Shown piece after piece: positions 28,363 to 37,470 of a stretch of DNA of 64,000 nucleotides (the stretch's first letter is position 1; each line of letters starts with the position of its first letter). The notes beneath the pieces were generated by a model. That model was given only the letters and a program-made list of their open reading frames with translations. It made no database searches and was not told the DNA's origin. The stretch lies in the NCBI GenBank assembly GCA_016716565.1, contig JADJWC010000001.1, positions 868,001 through 932,000 on the forward strand, in the 5' to 3' direction. The stretch comes from a bacterium (GTDB taxonomy: Bacteria; Bacteroidota; Ignavibacteria; Ignavibacteriales; Ignavibacteriaceae). Made by a program: the position numbers and the translations under genes.

Positions 28363-29187
28363 ATGAAAAAAATAATATTCTTATTGAATATAGCCCTCAT
28401 AACTGTTCTATTTATCGGCTGTCTTCAGGTTGATACAACAATCAATGTAAAGAAAGATGGAAGCGGGACAATAAATGAAAAAGTCTTTATGAGTAAAACT
28501 TTTGTTAATATGATGAAAGAATTTGCAACTGCTTTCCAGGATTCATCTACTACTGCCGAAGAAGAATTTTCACTATTTAAAGATGACGAAATAATGGCTG
28601 ATGCAAAGGAATATGGTAGCGATGTTAAATATGTTTCTCACGAGTTTATCAGTAACGATCAGTGGGAGGGTTATGAAGTTGTTTATTCATTCGATGATAT
28701 TTCAAAAATCAGAATTCAACCCGACCCGGATTCAAAAATGGGGATGAGTGAAGAAGAAGCCGGCGTTGAAGAATCTGATGAATACTACTTCTTTAAGTTT
28801 AAAAAAGGTGATGTTTCAGAACTGATAATTGACCGACCTCCAATTGAATTCGACAGTGATTCGAGTTCTCAAGAAAGTGCCAGTGAGGATGTCGAGAGTA
28901 ATGAAGATGAATTGGGTGATGAAGCTATGAAAATGATGGAAGGGATGAAAATTAATATTGCGATAAATGTTGAAGGAAATATAACCACCAGTAATGCAAC
29001 TTATGTAGATGGTTCAACCATTACGCTGTTTCATATGAATCTTGGTGAGATGATGAAGAATAAAGAGGCATTTAAGGATTTCAAAAACAATGAACCAAAA
29101 AACATTGAAGAAATGAAAGAGTTCATGGAAAAATTTCCAGGAATGAAAATCGAAATTCAGAAACCAGTTTCAGTTAAATTCAAATAA
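28363..29187 (+). CDS. Lipoprotein of unknown function, acidic
   Basis: A 274-residue lipoprotein with a lipobox around FIGC (C20). The first half (VDTTINVKKDGSGTINEKVFMSK) looks like the beta-rich start of LppM/DUF3153-type bacterial lipoproteins, where a KDGSG pattern is common. A strongly acidic, Ser-rich stretch (about residues 165-190) and a Met-rich region follow. No catalytic motif is visible. The gene is 28 bases upstream of the DUF4920 gene on the same strand and probably co-transcribed with it. Divergent from the CHASE2 activator, so it could be a target. Confidence 0.72.
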   Translation: MKKIIFLLNIALITVLFIGCLQVDTTINVKKDGSGTINEKVFMSKTFVNMMKEFATAFQDSSTTAEEEFSLFKDDEIMADAKEYGSDVKYVSHEFISNDQWEGYEVVYSFDDISKIRIQPDPDSKMGMSEEEAGVEESDEYYFFKFKKGDVSELIIDRPPIEFDSDSSSQESASEDVESNEDELGDEAMKMMEGMKINIAINVEGNITTSNATYVDGSTITLFHMNLGEMMKNKEAFKDFKNNEPKNIEEMKEFMEKFPGMKIEIQKPVSVKFK

Positions 29188-29215
29188 TTCATTATAAATA
29201 ATTGAAGGAGTAACT

Positions 29216-29680
29216 ATGCAGTTAAAATTAATTTTACCGATTTTGCTTTTAAGTTTAGGTATGACAATCGCTCAAACTGACAAAGCAAATTACGGTGCTG
29301 AGTTAACACTCACTGAAAAGACGAGCATCTCGGCTATACTCGAAGATCCTGAATCTTATCTTGATAAAACCGTCCTGATTGAAGGTGAAGTTCTGGAAGT
29401 CTGTCCTATGATGGGTTGCTGGATGGAGATAAAATCTGATGATGGTGAAGGAATGATAAAAGTAAAAGTCAAAGATGGTGAGATAGTTTTTCCGGTCGAA
29501 GCTAAAGGAAAAACTGCACTAGTTGAAGGTAAAGTTTACAAAATTGAAATGACACAGGAACAAGCAGTTAATCACTTTGAACACATTGCTGAAGAAAAAG
29601 GAGAAACTTTCGATCCTTCAACAATCACCGGTCCGATGACAATCTACCAGCTTAAAGGACTTGGAGCAGTAATTCAATAA
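29216..29680 (+). CDS. DUF4920-domain exported protein
   Basis: A 154-residue protein with a signal peptide (ending near TIAQ) and an OB-fold-like DUF4920 domain (about 35-150). The motif VLEVCPMMGCWMEI with two cysteines (residues about 63 and 68) is typical of this group and suggests metal or redox binding. Function has not been shown. A Shine-Dalgarno (GAAGGAG) precedes the ATG. It follows the 28363 lipoprotein by 28 bases and a strong terminator ends the unit. Confidence 0.85.
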   Translation: MQLKLILPILLLSLGMTIAQTDKANYGAELTLTEKTSISAILEDPESYLDKTVLIEGEVLEVCPMMGCWMEIKSDDGEGMIKVKVKDGEIVFPVEAKGKTALVEGKVYKIEMTQEQAVNHFEHIAEEKGETFDPSTITGPMTIYQLKGLGAVIQ

Positions 29681-29705
29681 CTCAGATAGAATTATTGTTC
29701 ACTTC

Positions 29706-29735
29706 AGCCCGCAGAATACTTGCGGGCTATTTTAT
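29706..29735. terminator. Terminator between convergent genes
   Basis: AGCCCGCA (29706-29713) and TGCGGGCT (29721-29728) form a perfect 8-bp GC-rich stem with a 7-base loop, then ATTTTATAT. It lies between the stops at 29680 (plus) and 29732 (minus) and overlaps the minus-strand stop, so it can serve both. Confidence 0.85.
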
Positions 29736-30505
29736 ATAATTCCCAATCCTAACAGAACACCGAGAACCAATATCAGTAGAAGAACCACAATCTGAACAAA
29801 CTTAAAAGTGACTTTCTTTAGCAGCTTGTTGCCAAAATAAGCTCCGATAAATGCGCTTATTGTTGCTGCAAGTATAATAAGCCAATTACTTAGAACTTCA
29901 GCACTTAAAAATTTTGTTAGGTAAATGGATATTCTGGTAAAATCCACCAGACAAGCGATAACAACACCTGTTGCAATGAACGCTTCTTTTCCTAATCCGA
30001 ACTTCAGAAGAAAGGCGCTTCTTAATGCACCCTGATGACCGGATAAACCCCCGAAAAATCCGCTAAGTAAACCGCCGACAATTAATTTGTTCTGACTGAA
30101 TTCAATCGCTTGGAATTTAGGAACGATTTCAAATACTGCGAAAGATATCATAAGACCAGCTATTGCCAACTTAACCGGGGTTATATAAAAAGTTTTATTG
30201 AATAATTCATAGGAAGTAATTGCCTCAACGCCTGACAACAATAAGAGCAATTGAGCACCCAGGAATGCACCAACAACTGCGGGTATTCCAAACTTTAGGA
30301 TAACTTTTTTGTTTGCAAATTTACCAATCAGAAAAAGTTTAAAAAGATTATTCAGCAGATGAACGATTCCTGTTAAACCAACTGCAATTTCAACAGGGAA
30401 GAACAATGCAAAAACCGGAAGCAGAATTGTTCCTAAACCAAAACCTGAGTAAAAGGTCAACAGCGATGAGAAAGCAGCGAAAGCACAGATTAGTATAATT
30501 TCCAT
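29732..30505 (-). CDS. TauE/SafE-family sulfite/anion permease
   Basis: A 257-residue membrane protein with about eight hydrophobic segments and the TauE/SafE (TSUP) pattern: an early GFGLGTILLPVFALFFPVE and a mid-protein GGLLSGFFGGLSGHQGALRS. Members carry sulfite, sulfoacetate or other organosulfur and C2 anions across the inner membrane. The substrate here is not indicated by neighbours. A terminator sits at its 3' end. It is divergent from the small PH-like membrane protein. Confidence 0.9.
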   Translation of the reverse strand: MEIILICAFAAFSSLLTFYSGFGLGTILLPVFALFFPVEIAVGLTGIVHLLNNLFKLFLIGKFANKKVILKFGIPAVVGAFLGAQLLLLLSGVEAITSYELFNKTFYITPVKLAIAGLMISFAVFEIVPKFQAIEFSQNKLIVGGLLSGFFGGLSGHQGALRSAFLLKFGLGKEAFIATGVVIACLVDFTRISIYLTKFLSAEVLSNWLIILAATISAFIGAYFGNKLLKKVTFKFVQIVVLLLILVLGVLLGLGII

Positions 30506-30620
30506 AATGCCAAGTTAATGTTCTGAGTATTTGTAAGAAAATCTTTGTTTCATTCAAGCCTGAGGTAAACACTGCTGAATTCTTTGTTAACCAGTCCGTT
30601 TGTAAATTTACATCCGAGTT

Positions 30621-31136
30621 ATGAGCGAAAACAAAATAGAACATCAGGTATTCACCTACCCATTTATCTTCAGGTTAATATTCCGGTATGGAAACATTAT
30701 TGTTACACCTGTTTTACTAATTTATTCTGTACCTCTTTTAACTTTTCTTAGTGAGAAAATCATCCTTGCATTTCCGCTTTTGGTAAATATTTTTATTCTA
30801 TATTTTCTTAACAGGCATTATATAACTCTCTACAAAATTATGCCGTATAAGATCGAAGTAGATGATGATAAAATTACCTGCTCAGATTTTTTTCTTTCAA
30901 GAAGGCAAATTGTGATCAACTACGAAAGTATAAATTCACTTTCAGGTGGAATATTTGAAAATAAACTTTCCGGAATTATGCGAGTCTGCGGAAAAAAGGA
31001 TGTTTGTATTGGATTCAGTCAAAGACTGAATAATTCAAGCAGGCTTGCAACTATATTATTAAGTAAAGTAAATCGTCCGCTTTATGATAAAGTGCTGGAG
31101 CGTATTGTGGAAGGGAAGAAGAAAGTTAAAAAATGA
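30621..31136 (+). CDS. Membrane protein with PH-like domain, unknown function
   Basis: A 171-residue protein with two N-terminal membrane helices (about residues 28-65) followed by a soluble beta-rich domain (about 72-140: PYKIEVDDDKITCSDFFLS, INYESINSLSGGIFENK), resembling bacterial PH-like domains. The C-terminus is lysine-rich. I do not recognise a named family. Its stop overlaps the mnmA start by 4 bases (ATGA), so the two genes are translationally coupled, although no functional link with tRNA modification is apparent. Confidence 0.7.
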   Translation: MSENKIEHQVFTYPFIFRLIFRYGNIIVTPVLLIYSVPLLTFLSEKIILAFPLLVNIFILYFLNRHYITLYKIMPYKIEVDDDKITCSDFFLSRRQIVINYESINSLSGGIFENKLSGIMRVCGKKDVCIGFSQRLNNSSRLATILLSKVNRPLYDKVLERIVEGKKKVKK

Positions 31137-32218
31137 AAGTCGCAGTATTACTTTCCGGTGGTGTCGATAGTTCTGTAGCACTTCGTTTATTAAAAGATGA
31201 AGGACATGACCTCACAGCTTTTTATCTGAAGATCTGGTTACAGGATGAATTTTCTTTCCTTGGTGAATGTCCGTGGGAAGAAGACCTCAAGTATGCGCGA
31301 GGTGTTTGCGAACAAGTAAATGTTCCGCTTGAAGTTATTCCGCTTCAGACAGAATACTGGGATAATGTGGTTTCGTACACAATCTCCGAGATTAAAGAGG
31401 GAAGAACTCCAAACCCGGATATTTTCTGTAACAGCCTGATAAAGTTTGGTGAGTTCTATGATAAGATTGATAATTCCTATGAAAAAGTAGCGAGCGGTCA
31501 TTATGCAGATGTAATTTCAGTCGATAAAAAATTTCTTCTTAAAACTTCTCCAGACCCGATTAAAGATCAAACTTACTTTTTAGCTTACCTGACGCAAAAA
31601 CAATTATCAAGAGCATTATTCCCGATTGGTAAATTCAGAAAGTCAGAAATTCGAAAGCTGGCTGAAGATTACAAACTTCCAACAATGGCAAGAAGAGACA
31701 GCCAGGGTATATGCTTTCTCGGACAGATAAAATTTAAAGAATTTATAAAACATCATCTTGGCGAAATTGAAGGTGACATTATTGATATCGATACAAATAA
31801 AATTTTAGGAAAGCATCCCGGCTACTATTACTTCACAATTGGACAAAGGTCAGGGTTAAAACTCGGTGGTGGTCCGTGGTTTGTCGTGAGAAAGGACGTT
31901 AAAAATAATGTTATCTACGTGTCCAATCAGAATCTCGCAGAGCGCGACTGCAATAATTTTTTAGTTGGGAAGATAAACTGGATTTCAGAACAAGCACCAT
32001 CCAAAAAAGAATTGAAAGTTAAAATCAGGCACGGAGCAAAACAGCACGAATGTGTAATAGAATGGTTGAATGAAGGTGTTTTAAAAGTTAAGCTGAAGGA
32101 TTCTGACAGCGGAATTGCACCGGGTCAGTTTGCAGTTTTTTATGATGGAACATCCGGCTCTATGACGGATGAAAATTTTTGTCTTGGTGGTGGAGTAATC
32201 CTGGAGGATTTAGTCTGA
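31133..32218 (+). CDS. mnmA: tRNA-specific 2-thiouridylase MnmA
   Basis: MnmA adds sulfur to the wobble uridine (U34) of tRNA for Lys, Glu and Gln, using ATP and sulfur relayed by a persulfide chain. The PP-loop SGGVDSS is at residues 8-14. The two catalytic cysteines are C99 in NPDIFCNSLIKFG and C194 in DSQGICFLG. The tail GQRSGLKLGGGPWFVV and PGQFAVFYDG is typical. Length (361) is normal. The insert IWLQDEFSFLGECPWEEDL is the type found in Bacteroidota and plastid-like members. The start overlaps the upstream membrane gene (ATGA). Confidence 0.95.
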   Translation: MKVAVLLSGGVDSSVALRLLKDEGHDLTAFYLKIWLQDEFSFLGECPWEEDLKYARGVCEQVNVPLEVIPLQTEYWDNVVSYTISEIKEGRTPNPDIFCNSLIKFGEFYDKIDNSYEKVASGHYADVISVDKKFLLKTSPDPIKDQTYFLAYLTQKQLSRALFPIGKFRKSEIRKLAEDYKLPTMARRDSQGICFLGQIKFKEFIKHHLGEIEGDIIDIDTNKILGKHPGYYYFTIGQRSGLKLGGGPWFVVRKDVKNNVIYVSNQNLAERDCNNFLVGKINWISEQAPSKKELKVKIRHGAKQHECVIEWLNEGVLKVKLKDSDSGIAPGQFAVFYDGTSGSMTDENFCLGGGVILEDLV

Positions 32219-32226
32219 AAAAGCTT

Positions 32227-32433
32227 TTAGGCAAAGCTAATTTGGCCATTAATTTGTGAGTTGGTTGCAAGCAGGTTTTTAGAGATTCCTAGAAACTTCT
32301 GACAGTTACTGCATAAATAGGCATATCTCACACCCAGAACAGTGTTCATCTGGCAAATCCATGCATCGGTTGATTCCTGCTTACAATGCGGGCATTTAAT
32401 TTTTATTGTTTCTTTTTGTAATACTTTAGTCAT
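32227..32433 (-). CDS. Small zinc-ribbon protein
   Basis: A 68-residue protein with CPHCKQ (C14, C17) and CSNCQK (C41, C44), spaced as in a zinc ribbon, with WICQMN in between. GGAAAAG precedes ATG 32433 at good spacing. No DNA-binding or enzymatic domain is attached. It is convergent with mnmA, with only 8 bases between stops. Likely a small metal-binding protein of unknown partner. Confidence 0.7.
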   Translation of the reverse strand: MTKVLQKETIKIKCPHCKQESTDAWICQMNTVLGVRYAYLCSNCQKFLGISKNLLATNSQINGQISFA

Positions 32434-32560
32434 CTGATCTTTTCCACGGATACTATTAAGACTCCTCAGCCGTCAAAAATGTTACTTAAAAATTCAGCTT
32501 ATTAGAAATTTATTTGATGTGGATAATTATAACTAAATTTCGGACAAAACAAGCATCCGG

Positions 32561-33613
32561 TCAATTCCAAAATCTATCCAGATAATATTTCTTATTGCTT
32601 AATTTCGCTTTGTTTTCAAAGATGAATGAACTTATTCTTTCGGCAGAGATTACCCGCGCAATTCCATATCGGATTGATGAAAACCTTTTCACATATTCTT
32701 CACCTTGGTAGGGCACGATTGGATTGTAACGTTCATTATCTTTTAGTGCTTTTGGAACGAGAATATTTTCTTCTTCTTCGGGAACCCATTGAATCATTCC
32801 TACTAATTCAAAATTCGGGACACCATCTCTTATTGCAAGCACAACTCCGCCGCTCATTCCATTGTTTACAACAGCATCAACAAGGAATGAACCGAATTCG
32901 TCTTTGTTTGGATTGCTGACGATTGCTTTTGTTATCATCTGGTTGTTAATTGGATATCCAAATATGTAAACGAAAGATCCCCAATCGAGTTCTTTGCCTT
33001 TGCCAAATGGATAATTGAAAACGGGGAATCTTAAATCAGAAAGAACTTTGTAATCTTTGCCGATTATTGCTATGTCCTGTTTTTTATCTGATGCAATTAA
33101 TTCAAACTCGCCGCCTTCAGGAAATCCAACTGCATAAATTGATTGTCTCTCTTTAATAAAAATGACCTGTATGAATTTAGTTAATGAACCATCAGAAGCC
33201 GGGAAATATGAAATGATCGTATCAGGAAATTCAACAACATGCGCACAGGTAAGAATAGCTACTTTTCCTTCATTGAAGTAAACAACTGTACCTGTTCCTG
33301 AATTATTTTGATCAGCATATCCTTCGGAAATTGCAATGTCTCTAAGCTTTATGTCTTTAAGATTGCTCAGAGTCAGTTTTGATTCTGCATCGAAAGTGTA
33401 AGTTTTATAAATAACACTGCTGTTAATACGGCGAACGGTTGAACTTATTTGTCTGAGTTCGTTTGAGGCTCCTTTGTAAGGAAATTCGCTGTCGTATTTT
33501 CCGTCAGCGAGAATGGGATATATTTCCTGATAGCTGACGGTTGAACAGGAATTAATCATCAAGTAAATAGAAAGCAAAGATAATTTTAATAATAAATGAA
33601 TTATTCTTTTCAT
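32561..33613 (-). CDS. Trypsin-like serine protease lipoprotein
   Basis: A 350-residue lipoprotein with a lipobox ending at C23 (LMINSC). A chymotrypsin/DegP-like fold is shown by a complete candidate triad: H125 in LTCAHVVEF, D180 in QDIAII, and S254 in NNGMSGGVV, which stands for the usual G(N/D)SGG. There is no PDZ domain after it, unlike DegP/DegS. A FGYPIN motif precedes the nucleophile as in these proteases. It is probably membrane-anchored in the periplasm; the substrate is unknown. The gene follows the MFS gene by 40 bases on the same strand and may share its transcript. Confidence 0.85.
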   Translation of the reverse strand: MKRIIHLLLKLSLLSIYLMINSCSTVSYQEIYPILADGKYDSEFPYKGASNELRQISSTVRRINSSVIYKTYTFDAESKLTLSNLKDIKLRDIAISEGYADQNNSGTGTVVYFNEGKVAILTCAHVVEFPDTIISYFPASDGSLTKFIQVIFIKERQSIYAVGFPEGGEFELIASDKKQDIAIIGKDYKVLSDLRFPVFNYPFGKGKELDWGSFVYIFGYPINNQMITKAIVSNPNKDEFGSFLVDAVVNNGMSGGVVLAIRDGVPNFELVGMIQWVPEEEENILVPKALKDNERYNPIVPYQGEEYVKRFSSIRYGIARVISAERISSFIFENKAKLSNKKYYLDRFWN

Positions 33614-33652
33614 CTTTTATCTCCAGATAAACTCATCAAAGTGTAATTTCTA

Positions 33653-35425
33653 TTAAGCGGATTCGTGCTTTACTTTAAATCCTTTCTTCATCCAACCTTT
33701 TGCCAGTAATAAACCAATCGGAGAAATTATTGCAATAAATCCATATATCAACCACATTGTTTCTGTGTTCATCTCGGATGGTGGAGTATCTGTTGGACAA
33801 TAGTTCATCAAGAACCAACCGGAATACAAGCTCGTAATAACTTTTGTGAGGAACCATGGAAATTGTCCAATTCCCATATAGATTCCGGTCATATTCTTTG
33901 GTGCGATTTCAGCAACCCACTGTAAAAATCTTGGCTGCCACATTGCTTCTCCGATTGTCATAATTATCAAATAGGCCATTAAAGTATTAAAGTTGGGTCC
34001 TAATGCCAGAATAAAAGTTGGTGCAGCCATTACTGAAGTACCAATAATCATCATTGTATAGGTATCTTTCTTTGAAGTGATAGCAGCCACCATCGGAGCT
34101 AAAATGAATATTAGAATGGGGTTCAGATTGACGAAGAACTCAAAGTTTTCACTAACAAATCCTTCAAAAGCTCTGCTTGTATAAAGTGGTAATGTCAGCC
34201 AGTTGTGCGCAAAGAGAGTCTGAACAAAAATGAGGATGAATATAAAATAAAGGAATCTCACATCTGTTATTATATAAATTGCAATACTTAATCCTATTAA
34301 CGATACTGCGATGAACCAATTAAAACCGAATATGATAGAGATAAAACTATGCTCGGTAATGATTAATTGAAATATGTCGGGTGAGAAGAATTCTTTGACA
34401 GAAGCTAAAATGGAGAAGATTATAAATAAACTACCTAACCAGATTACAGATTTCTTTTTTACATTTAATTGAGATTGAAAAGCATTAGCAAATTGTGAAA
34501 AACCTTTCTTTTCATCGCTTGATAATTTTGAACCTTCGATATCGCCTTCTAATTTTCTTATTGCTTCCTTCATTGCCTTTTTTGTAATGATGAAATAAAC
34601 AACCGCAATTCCTAAGATTGTTAAAGCAACATAAACCCAAAAAACACCTGTAATTCCAAAAGCACGTCTTATTGGCGGAGAAATTATACCTGGTAAAAAT
34701 CCCCCAAGGTTCATTAATGCATAAAGCATTGCGTACCCCATCGCAGCAGTTTTTTCATTAGTTAACTGCTTAACTCCAGCATAACAAGCAGGCTGGTATA
34801 TTCCATATCCAAGGATAATTCCCAATATTCCAAGCATTGCGTAGAAGTGTGAATATTTAAACAAGTTTGAAAAGTCCCAAAGGCCAGAGACACCAATTTC
34901 AGGTGATATTGTGAGTAATACTCTTCCGACCAACATCAGGCTTAAAGCTATCAGTAAAGATTTTCTTAACCCGATCCAATCGACTGTAGCACCAAGGAAA
35001 AGCATTGCGATAGTTATTCCCGCTGTTTGAATTCCGACCATTCTTCCTGCATCAATATCATCAAGCTTAATAAAATCATTAAAAAATATTGCAAGCAAAC
35101 CAACAACACCAAAGTAAGTTAGTCCCTCCAATACATATGAAAGATTGACACCGAGAAGCGCACGTGAGGTATGTGCAAGATCTACGAATGGCTGTGATAA
35201 ATCCATAATTATATTATCTGCAAACCCATATTCTTCTTTTGCTTTAGCTTTCTTTGGTGAGGCCAATAAAACTGCAATGAAAGCTATCGGCGGAAGTATA
35301 AGTGAAAACAGAAACCATAAAAGACCGTTCAAACCCTTTTTGATTGCTGTTCGGGAAGTTCCTAGCACAAAAAAGATGTAGAAAATTATTGCAAGACCGA
35401 TAAACACTATAAGCAAGTCGCTCAT
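33653..35425 (-). CDS. MFS transporter, POT/PTR-like
   Basis: A 590-residue permease with an N-terminal helix (about 5-22), a second hydrophobic segment near 36-52, then 12 or more helices of an MFS fold from residue about 85. EGLTYFGVVGLLAIFF resembles the conserved helix-1 E..E.F.YYG region of proton-coupled oligopeptide transporters, and a DW.G.R motif A-like loop (VDWIGLRKS) follows. The substrate cannot be set from sequence; peptides, nitrate-like or nucleosides are possible. A clear Shine-Dalgarno (GAGGAATT) precedes ATG 35425. Confidence 0.78.
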   Translation of the reverse strand: MSDLLIVFIGLAIIFYIFFVLGTSRTAIKKGLNGLLWFLFSLILPPIAFIAVLLASPKKAKAKEEYGFADNIIMDLSQPFVDLAHTSRALLGVNLSYVLEGLTYFGVVGLLAIFFNDFIKLDDIDAGRMVGIQTAGITIAMLFLGATVDWIGLRKSLLIALSLMLVGRVLLTISPEIGVSGLWDFSNLFKYSHFYAMLGILGIILGYGIYQPACYAGVKQLTNEKTAAMGYAMLYALMNLGGFLPGIISPPIRRAFGITGVFWVYVALTILGIAVVYFIITKKAMKEAIRKLEGDIEGSKLSSDEKKGFSQFANAFQSQLNVKKKSVIWLGSLFIIFSILASVKEFFSPDIFQLIITEHSFISIIFGFNWFIAVSLIGLSIAIYIITDVRFLYFIFILIFVQTLFAHNWLTLPLYTSRAFEGFVSENFEFFVNLNPILIFILAPMVAAITSKKDTYTMMIIGTSVMAAPTFILALGPNFNTLMAYLIIMTIGEAMWQPRFLQWVAEIAPKNMTGIYMGIGQFPWFLTKVITSLYSGWFLMNYCPTDTPPSEMNTETMWLIYGFIAIISPIGLLLAKGWMKKGFKVKHESA

Positions 35426-35479
35426 AATTCCTCAACTAAATTATTTAGAAATAGAAAAATTTTTCTTTAATGGAAATAA

Positions 35480-37378
35480 TTATTTATCTACGCTCTTAAA
35501 ATTTCCAAGATATCTCGGAACTGTAAATGAAAACCGACTGCCTTTACCTTCTTCACTTTCTACCCAGAGAACTCCGTTATTTTTTTCAATGAATTCCTTA
35601 CACAAAATTAATCCGAGTCCAGTGCCTTTCTCTTTTGCAGTGCCTTCTCTGCGGAATTGCTCGTCAATCCGGAAAAGGTTTTTCTGGTTTTCTGTGCTTA
35701 TGCCAATTCCGGAATCGGTTACGGATACTTCTGCATTATCACCATTAATAATTCCTTTTACAATGATCTTACCGCCGGGGTTTGTGAACTTGATACTGTT
35801 TGAAACAAAATTTCTGATGATTGTATCTATCATATATTTATCTGCATAAACAAATATTTCTTCATTTATGTTGATTGATAGTTCCAGTGTTTTTTGCTTC
35901 GCAGTTTCTTCATAAAGGTTTTTTATTTCGTTGCCTAATTCTTTAAGATTGATTATAGTTTTATCAACTTTAATTCTTCCGGATTGAATCATCGACCATT
36001 CAAGTAAATTAAGAATGAGACTATACACCTGCCGGGAGGAATTATAAATTGACGATATTGAACTTTTGATATCCTGCGGAGTCATTTCATCGTATGATTG
36101 GCTAATGTATTCAGTTAATCCAAGCAGAGAGTTAAAAGGACTCCTGAGGTCATGAGAAATGATAGAGAAAAATTTATCCTTCGAAGCATTTAATAATTTC
36201 AACTCTTCAGTGTACTTAATTAATTGTTCCTCAAACTTTTTCCTTTTAGTTATATCCTGAACCTGTGCAATGAAGAATTGAGGTTTACTATCCGAATCTC
36301 TGATTAACGAAATAGTTGTAAGAGCCCAAACTAGATCACCACTTTTATGCAAGTATCTTTTTTCAAGAGATTTACCTTCGAGTGATTCATTTTTCAGCAG
36401 TTCTTTGGTAAGCTCGAGTGATTTCTCAATATCACCCGGGTGTGTGATATTCCTGAAATTCATACCGACTAATTCAGTTTCAGTGTAACCAAGTATTTCG
36501 CAGAAGGAGCTGTTAACCTTTGAGAAGTGACCATCAGGTGCGAGCGTAGCGATACCTATGCCGGAGCTTTCAAATATTTTTCGAAATTTTTCTTCACTTT
36601 TTCTTAATGCTTCTTCATAATTTTTTCTTTCGGTAATATCTGTGGCAGAACCGATTATACGGTTTGGCTTACTATTCTCCGGCGGAACATGAACACCACG
36701 AAGTAATATCCAGCAAATATTTCTGTTTTTGTCATATATGCGGTGTTCAATTTCAAAATTTTTTAATTTTCCCTTAAGGCAATCCTGAATAGTTTTTTCA
36801 ACAAATTCTCTGTCTTCCTCATAAACAAATTGCATTCTATCTGAACTCATAGCTGAGACATCAGTATCAGTGTAATCGTAAAGAGGAGTCAATTCGGTAT
36901 CAATAATCAGTTTCTCACCTTCAGACCATAATTCCCAAACTCTGGTTTTCGCTGCTTCACTGGAAATCTGAAATCTCTGGCGAGTGTCAAGAAGCTCTTT
37001 ATAAATTTTATTTTTGTAAAGAGCCATTTCAACGACGCGGTGAAATTCTTTTAAATCAATCGGTTTGATCAGGTAGCCGAATGGTTCGGTTTTTTTTGCG
37101 CGTTGGAATGATTCGTCATCGGAGAGAGAAGTTAAGAATATAACAGGTACGTGGAAGTTCTTTCTTAAGTAATCAGCGGTTTCTATACCATCCATTGAGC
37201 CCATTATCTTGATATCCATCAGAACGATATCAGGTTTTAATGCTGAAACCTTTTCAATCGCTTCTTCACCGGTAGTTACAGAACCAGCAACAACATATCC
37301 AGCGCCGGTAAGCTGCTTTTCCATGAACTTTGAAACTATCTGTTCATCCTCTACGATTAAAAGTTTAATGTCTTTCAT
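35480..37378 (-). CDS. REC-PAS-PAS sensor histidine kinase
   Basis: A 632-residue signalling protein with an N-terminal receiver domain (about 3-122, phosphoacceptor D55 in LMDIK), two PAS domains with PAC segments (about 140-258 and 265-385), a HisKA domain with IISHDLRSPFNSLLG (phospho-His near 410), and a HATPase with NFVSNSIKF (N box), VTDSGIGIS (G1) and KGTGLGLIL (G2). No membrane helix is visible, so it is cytosolic. The internal receiver makes it a phosphorelay component. The ATG at 37378 is chosen over TTG 37390 because it follows CAGGGA; no partner regulator is adjacent. Confidence 0.92.
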   Translation of the reverse strand: MKDIKLLIVEDEQIVSKFMEKQLTGAGYVVAGSVTTGEEAIEKVSALKPDIVLMDIKIMGSMDGIETADYLRKNFHVPVIFLTSLSDDESFQRAKKTEPFGYLIKPIDLKEFHRVVEMALYKNKIYKELLDTRQRFQISSEAAKTRVWELWSEGEKLIIDTELTPLYDYTDTDVSAMSSDRMQFVYEEDREFVEKTIQDCLKGKLKNFEIEHRIYDKNRNICWILLRGVHVPPENSKPNRIIGSATDITERKNYEEALRKSEEKFRKIFESSGIGIATLAPDGHFSKVNSSFCEILGYTETELVGMNFRNITHPGDIEKSLELTKELLKNESLEGKSLEKRYLHKSGDLVWALTTISLIRDSDSKPQFFIAQVQDITKRKKFEEQLIKYTEELKLLNASKDKFFSIISHDLRSPFNSLLGLTEYISQSYDEMTPQDIKSSISSIYNSSRQVYSLILNLLEWSMIQSGRIKVDKTIINLKELGNEIKNLYEETAKQKTLELSININEEIFVYADKYMIDTIIRNFVSNSIKFTNPGGKIIVKGIINGDNAEVSVTDSGIGISTENQKNLFRIDEQFRREGTAKEKGTGLGLILCKEFIEKNNGVLWVESEEGKGSRFSFTVPRYLGNFKSVDK

Positions 37379-37470
37379 TCCCTGCTTCAAGAAAAATTTT
37401 TCAAGTTCTTATGCAATTTAACTATGAAAAGAATATAATACTTTCCTTGTTTGAGTTTACTGTAATATCC

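Noticed and set aside
31238..31501. 87-codon minus-strand frame in mnmA
   Set aside because: Covers the catalytic region of mnmA on the other strand; no coding support.
32219..32232. Possible terminator AGCTTT/AAAGCT between mnmA and the zinc-ribbon gene
   Set aside because: Stem is only 6 bp, AT-rich and overlaps both gene ends, so it is not convincing.
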